64,000 nucleotides of DNA from Rhodamnia argentea (lineage: Eukaryota > Streptophyta > Magnoliopsida > Myrtales > Myrtaceae): contig NC_063150.1 of NCBI RefSeq assembly GCF_020921035.1, positions 13,144,001 through 13,208,000 on the forward strand, written 5' to 3'. Below, piece by piece: positions 62,302-64,000 of this stretch. Every line of letters starts with the position of its first letter. The stretch's first letter is position 1. The notes beneath the pieces were generated by a model that was not told the origin of the DNA, ran no database searches, and worked only from the letters and a program-made list of their open reading frames with translations. Made by a program: the position numbers and the translations under genes.

Positions 62302-63010
62302 TTTTACCATTTGGCTTGTATAATATTTATCATTTTTGTTGGTCACGTGTGACAGCAGATTAATTATAGATGAGGTGCGATTATCCACAATTTGAATTTA
62401 TGATACATTTTTAGATTTTGTTATGAGGTAGATGTTCTGTTGCAGCCTTAAGTGGATAATTTATAGTGACTATGTATAGCATTTGAGATCATCATGTTTT
62501 CTAGAAATAGTTTCCTCTAAGGACAAAGGTCGATTTTTTTGCTCGATCACAGTACATTCGTTTTATACTTCTTACCATGTTAATTCCCGTGTGCCAAAAA
62601 AATGGACCGATTAATTTCAATTAGGAACTAATCGGGGGTAATTGGTTAAATGTGTGATTTGTCGTTTAGGTCGAGTGCGAAGGTTTTTAAGCTTGAAGAA
62701 ATGTGATGAGTGCACGGGACGGACGAATGTTGTTTTGAGTGATGGATGAAAGAATCGGGACAGATCTTAGTGTTTGGTGGGATGGATGTCGGTGAAACGA
62801 AGGCAACCAAATGCAAATGCAGGATAGATGTGATCTATACCAAGGCATAAAGGATGAACCACCATCCAAGATATAGAACGAAATGATAGAATACGAATCA
62901 ACACCGAGGGCATAAAGGACGCACCACTAACCGACGATACAAATTGGATTGACGAAGCTCATCGCCATGGCATAAATGCAACGCCACCAATCAAGAAGAA
63001 AGGGCTTTGG

Positions 63011-63094
63011 GATAGAAAAGCTCACCATCAAGGCCTAAAAATATCACTAGCCGAGGATAAAGCTCACCATCAAAGGCCTGAAGATATCACCAGC
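63011..63094. repeat. 42-bp tandem repeat (two units)
   Basis: Two adjacent units of 42 bp, both containing 'aaagctcaccatca', then 'aggcct.aa.atatcac' and an 'ag..gataa' end. More diverged 'cataaaggacgcaccac'-type units precede it back to about 62840. Confidence 0.7.
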
Positions 63095-63105
63095 TAAAGA
63101 TAAAG

Positions 63106-63132
63106 GGATTACTCCCCATCGAGGAGTAATCC
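63106..63132. repeat. Perfect 10-bp inverted repeat
   Basis: ggattactcc (63106-63115) and its exact complement ggagtaatcc (63123-63132), separated by a 7-base loop. It directly follows the 42-bp tandem repeat. Confidence 0.85.
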
Positions 63133-64000
63133 ACTCTTGACTAATAAAAAAACCAAGGAGTTATCCAACCTCCAAAGATATTTACTCAAACATAAGAAAA
63201 ATCTCACAAATATTTTTATTCATCAAAATCATCATTTGTCTTACAACTGAGATTTTGCCTCTTTATATAGAGGTCATAGAACATAGGAAATAGACTATGA
63301 ATTAAAAACTAACAACTACCCAACCAATAATGGTATAGGAACTAGACAACAATTAAAATATAGGAACTAGACGATATGAGAAATAGAAATACATTAAAGT
63401 TATGGGAACCAGAAAGTGTAATAAAACATCTCGTAACTAGAACTTTGACTCTGTTAAAAAAAAAAAAAACTAGTACTTTGACTCTTGAAAGACTCGTAAA
63501 AACCAAGACTAAAAACACTTTATCGGAGATAACAAAGACTTTAAATTCGTCCATCAGCATGGGCAGCTCCATAAACGACTTCATCCAAGATAGCCTCCCA
63601 TTGATAAGTTGTTGATCCGCTTCAACGATAAGCATTTATTATGGTGAATCAATAATATAGTTGGCATGTAAGAATCAGCGACAGAACTCAACCAGCTAGG
63701 GAAGAGTCGATAGCTTAATACGTAACCGACAAAAAAGAATCAGCAACTCCTTAATCGGTATCTTGGAAACGCCTCAATGTCGGCAACCTAATTGTCGGCA
63801 TCTCTGTTGCTAGTCTTCACGCGGATAACTTCATCTTCAGCTAGAATCCACTAAAACAAGTTAAGACCAGAACTTGTCTTAGCTTGAATGGATAATGATG
63901 TTGCTTAATTAGCCGACAAAATCATGTGAGATCTTATGGATTGTTCCTTAGAATCAATCGCTCCCGCGTCTTTAATTGGATTAATCGACGAGGACTGGAT

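Larger units (their letters stand above)
62302..64000 (-). mobile_element. Possible LTR-type promoter fragment
   Basis: On the minus strand a TATA box (ctatataaag, 63270-63261) is followed about 40 nt later by an AATAAA signal (63220-63215). The close pairing of TATA box and poly(A) signal is typical of an LTR's U3-R boundary. I could not find TG...CA ends, a primer-binding site or any gag-pol frame, so this is tentative. No other gene was recognised in this stretch. Confidence 0.3.

Noticed and set aside
1..64000. CRISPR arrays, operons, bacterial promoters and tRNA/rRNA genes
   Set aside because: Direct repeats here are microsatellites, transposon arms or minisatellites without spacer structure. 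The genes are spliced eukaryotic genes, and no intact tRNA or rRNA was seen by eye. A tRNAscan run would be decisive.

Overview
The window is nuclear DNA from a flowering plant, most likely a woody eudicot. The genes are interrupted by GT-AG introns, the encoded proteins are closest to plant families (PHT2;1, ABCB26, AKR4, ERF group VIII), and the gene-poor parts are AT-rich and full of degenerate inverted-repeat elements, microsatellites and transposon remnants. The repeat with termini resembling 'aaagtcataaacctattg' reminds me of Myrtaceae (Eucalyptus-like) genomes. That is an impression from memory, not something I could test.

Layout. 1-24 kb is gene-poor. It holds one small Ser-rich CxC protein gene (about 3.9-4.2 kb, minus), a target-site-flanked SINE-like retroposon (about 6 kb, minus), several foldback elements, and one intronless ERF transcription factor gene (12.9-13.9 kb, minus). 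24.2-26.5 kb carries a four-exon aldo-keto reductase gene (minus). 26.5-30.4 kb is repeats. 30.6-33.8 kb carries the chloroplast phosphate transporter PHT2;1 (plus, three exons). It converges on a twelve-exon gene (35.0-42.5 kb, minus) that I identify as the plant homologue of the nuclear-speckle protein PNISR. 44.9-52.4 kb holds an 18-exon half-size ABC transporter, ABCB26 (minus). 52.4-64 kb is again repeat territory: a decayed hAT transposon nested in a foldback element, more copies of that foldback family, a broken RNase H-type reverse-transcriptase fragment, and a possible LTR fragment.

I rebuilt the multi-exon genes by hand from splice signals and reading phase. The sums are exact: AKR 990 nt/329 aa, PHT2;1 1731 nt/576 aa, PNISR-like 3081 nt/1026 aa, ABCB26 2115 nt/704 aa. 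The ABCB26 model requires one GC-AG intron.

Functionally the genes are independent housekeeping or developmental loci. Two encode predicted chloroplast-envelope transporters, one a redox enzyme, one a developmental transcription factor and one an RNA-processing factor. I see no operon-like or clustered pathway and no convincing novel multi-gene system. The most unusual observations are the PNISR assignment with its exact 111-bp in-frame duplication, the nested hAT insertion whose empty site is recoverable from a paralogue in the same window, the GC-AG intron, and upstream AUGs in front of PHT2;1 ending in an ATGA overlap.
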